Assembly (NCBI RefSeq): GCF_019649055.1
Contig: NW_026570222.1
Coordinates: forward strand, 62,001-126,000
DNA from: Paramacrobiotus metropolitanus
Lineage: Eukaryota; Tardigrada; Eutardigrada; Parachela; Macrobiotidae
Direction: 5' to 3'
Length of the DNA: 64,000 nt
In this document: positions 63,601 to 64,000 of the stretch, piece by piece
Numbering within the stretch: position 1 is the first letter of the stretch
How the letters are laid out: each line of letters opens with the position of its first letter
Notes under the pieces: generated by a model
The model's input: the letters and a program-made list of their open reading frames with translations, nothing else
What the model was told of the DNA's origin: nothing
Databases searched by the model: none
Position numbers and translations under genes: made by a program

Positions 63601-64000
63601 TTTTATCTTTAGTGGGCATTTAATTATCGTCACAGGATCAGTTATGATGCTCGAAACACGTTTCTTCAAAATATTTAGTTTGGTCTAATTTTTGTGTACA
63701 CGACGCATACATATTTTTGCTGCTTGCTAGTACTTATTTGCAACAATAGTTTGCACGTGCATTAACCGATAAAAATTTTTGTGGGCAACCAAATTATGTA
63801 ATTATTACGGAATTACGGAAATAGTTGAAATTGAATACTTCTATAGTAAAGAACGTGCACGACAATATTTGCAGTAGTATAACATATTGCGTATCATAAA
63901 CCTATGCAAACACGACTCCAAATGACTTTGTGAATCGCGCCCGTGAATTGAATCGACAGGGCCAATCAATAATCGCAACTGAATGACTTATGGTAATTTT
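54664..64000 (+). CDS. AGRN: Agrin, N-terminal part, runs off the window
   Basis: Secreted basement-membrane heparan sulfate proteoglycan. Exons: 54664-55108, 58074-58109, 58474-58551, 60022-60330, 61610-61704, 61936-61983, 62318-62384, 62841-63194, 63278-63371, all in phase; the next donor (63372) points beyond the window. Exon 1 encodes a signal sequence and an NtA (laminin-binding) domain: ADFILTGTVLDLIQ, YKAQVAVKRVIKGH, ENFGDTSICQAHVSKKDTKI, LNSSVIRLTLHNLDKF. Then come follistatin/Kazal modules: PCEKHYCGPRSICKG (no full Kazal part), DPCLNRTCHYGAICAG with VCGSDNVTYENHCKLRLASC, GGCQRKQCDFYSTCELDEKG with PVCGVDGITYQNE and CELRRTACEHRR. Exon 8 has an acidic linker with GDDWEDAGSGQGS, a likely glycosaminoglycan attachment site, and another module (CEEKICLPLGGHCLP). 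An alternative start is ATG 54670. Laminin G, EGF and SEA domains would lie outside. Confidence 0.88.
55731..56224. repeat. Three copies of a GC-rich hairpin motif in agrin intron 1
   Basis: Copies at 55731-55759, 55768-55796 and 56199-56224 share the form CTGTGCGCCCCG-loop-CGGGCGCAYAG, each a self-complementary stem of 9-12 bp with a loop of about 4-6 bases. The first two are adjacent, separated by 8 bp. They stand out in an intron of about 35-40% GC. They may be ends or repeats of an unknown element, or structured regulatory sites. Confidence 0.65.
59008..59277 (-). CDS. Minus-strand open frame nested in agrin intron
   Basis: An 89-codon frame antisense to agrin intron 3 reads GFFDPPCPIPIGYHPLTYPE and then VQFCLEAVCYFLSCSRRKF. 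Composition is protein-like (Pro and Cys-rich), and it may be an exon of a nested gene or a transposon relic. No partner exons, no ATG with support and no family were recognised. Confidence 0.2.
   Translation of the reverse strand: MYEGEKLHTAACLLYCMPRVTEILRATTGFFDPPCPIPIGYHPLTYPEIPGGPVQFCLEAVCYFLSCSRRKFVQAIDLVNRFSFVDKER
59929..59970. repeat. Perfect 21-bp tandem duplication
   Basis: Two abutting identical copies of a 21-bp unit starting TTTTATCGGTGGTATTTAG lie at 59929-59949 and 59950-59970, about 50 bp before the acceptor of agrin exon 4. Perfect identity implies a recent duplication or replication slippage. Confidence 0.8.
63372..64000 (+). other. Agrin intron at the window edge
   Basis: Begins with a consensus GTAAGT donor after agrin exon 9 and stays AT-rich to the end. 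No further exon was seen. Confidence 0.6.

Noticed and set aside
1-64000. tRNA, rRNA, CRISPR, prophage or bacterial operon features
   Set aside because: Scanning for T-loop motifs with matching stems, rRNA-like blocks, spaced direct repeats and Shine-Dalgarno-led gene runs found nothing convincing. The gene structure is animal.

Overview
This window looks like nuclear DNA from an invertebrate animal. Protein-coding genes are split into many small exons with GT-AG borders, introns run from about 50 bp to several kb, long AT-rich spacers separate genes, and every recognisable protein is a metazoan family. Agrin together with CA10/11-type carbonic anhydrase-related protein, SMG8, selenocysteine lyase, ubinuclein and PP1 fits an animal. 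I cannot fix the phylum from sequence alone; a nematode or other ecdysozoan is my best guess. There is no sign of bacterial operons, CRISPR arrays, rRNA genes or convincing tRNA genes. Exon models below were built by hand: each junction was chosen so that reading phase and protein similarity both hold. Similarity statements rest on memory of the families, not on a search. || Layout, left to right: (1) 53-4038 (+), ubinuclein, the HIRA histone-chaperone subunit, complete in nine exons. (2) 5167-10883 (-), secreted CA10/11-like carbonic anhydrase-related protein, complete in six exons with a 3.7 kb first intron and one zinc histidine lost. (3) 11381-11742 (-), weak candidate for a small secreted protein. 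(4) 13918-15508 (+), proteasome assembly chaperone 3-like. (5) 17231-17881, foldback transposon-like inverted repeat. (6) 18969-22753 (+), a divergent, tail-less PP1 catalytic subunit in 13 exons. (7) 24168-28551 (+), SMG8 of nonsense-mediated decay in 19 exons. (8) 28935-29057, small palindromic MITE. (9) 29528-29934 (+), small acidic protein of unknown function. (10) 30.0-33.2 kb, repeat-bearing spacer. (11) 33250-35633 (+), selenocysteine lyase in 14 exons with a GC-AG intron next to a 15-nt micro-exon. (12) 35796-38768 (-), unknown multi-pass membrane protein. (13) 39468-40065, a pogo/Tigger-like non-autonomous element. (14) 41305-52005 (-), a coiled-coil protein of about 1,911 residues, possibly rootletin-like, 24 exons. 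(15) 54664 to beyond the right edge (+), agrin: NtA domain, follistatin/Kazal modules and a glycosaminoglycan attachment segment. || The genes do not form a pathway or operon. They are independent housekeeping and extracellular-matrix genes on both strands. I found no new multi-gene system. The most interesting items are protein-level oddities (CARP zinc site, PP1 tail, agrin N-terminus), a few unusual splice structures, and several uncharacterised repeat families and candidate exons.
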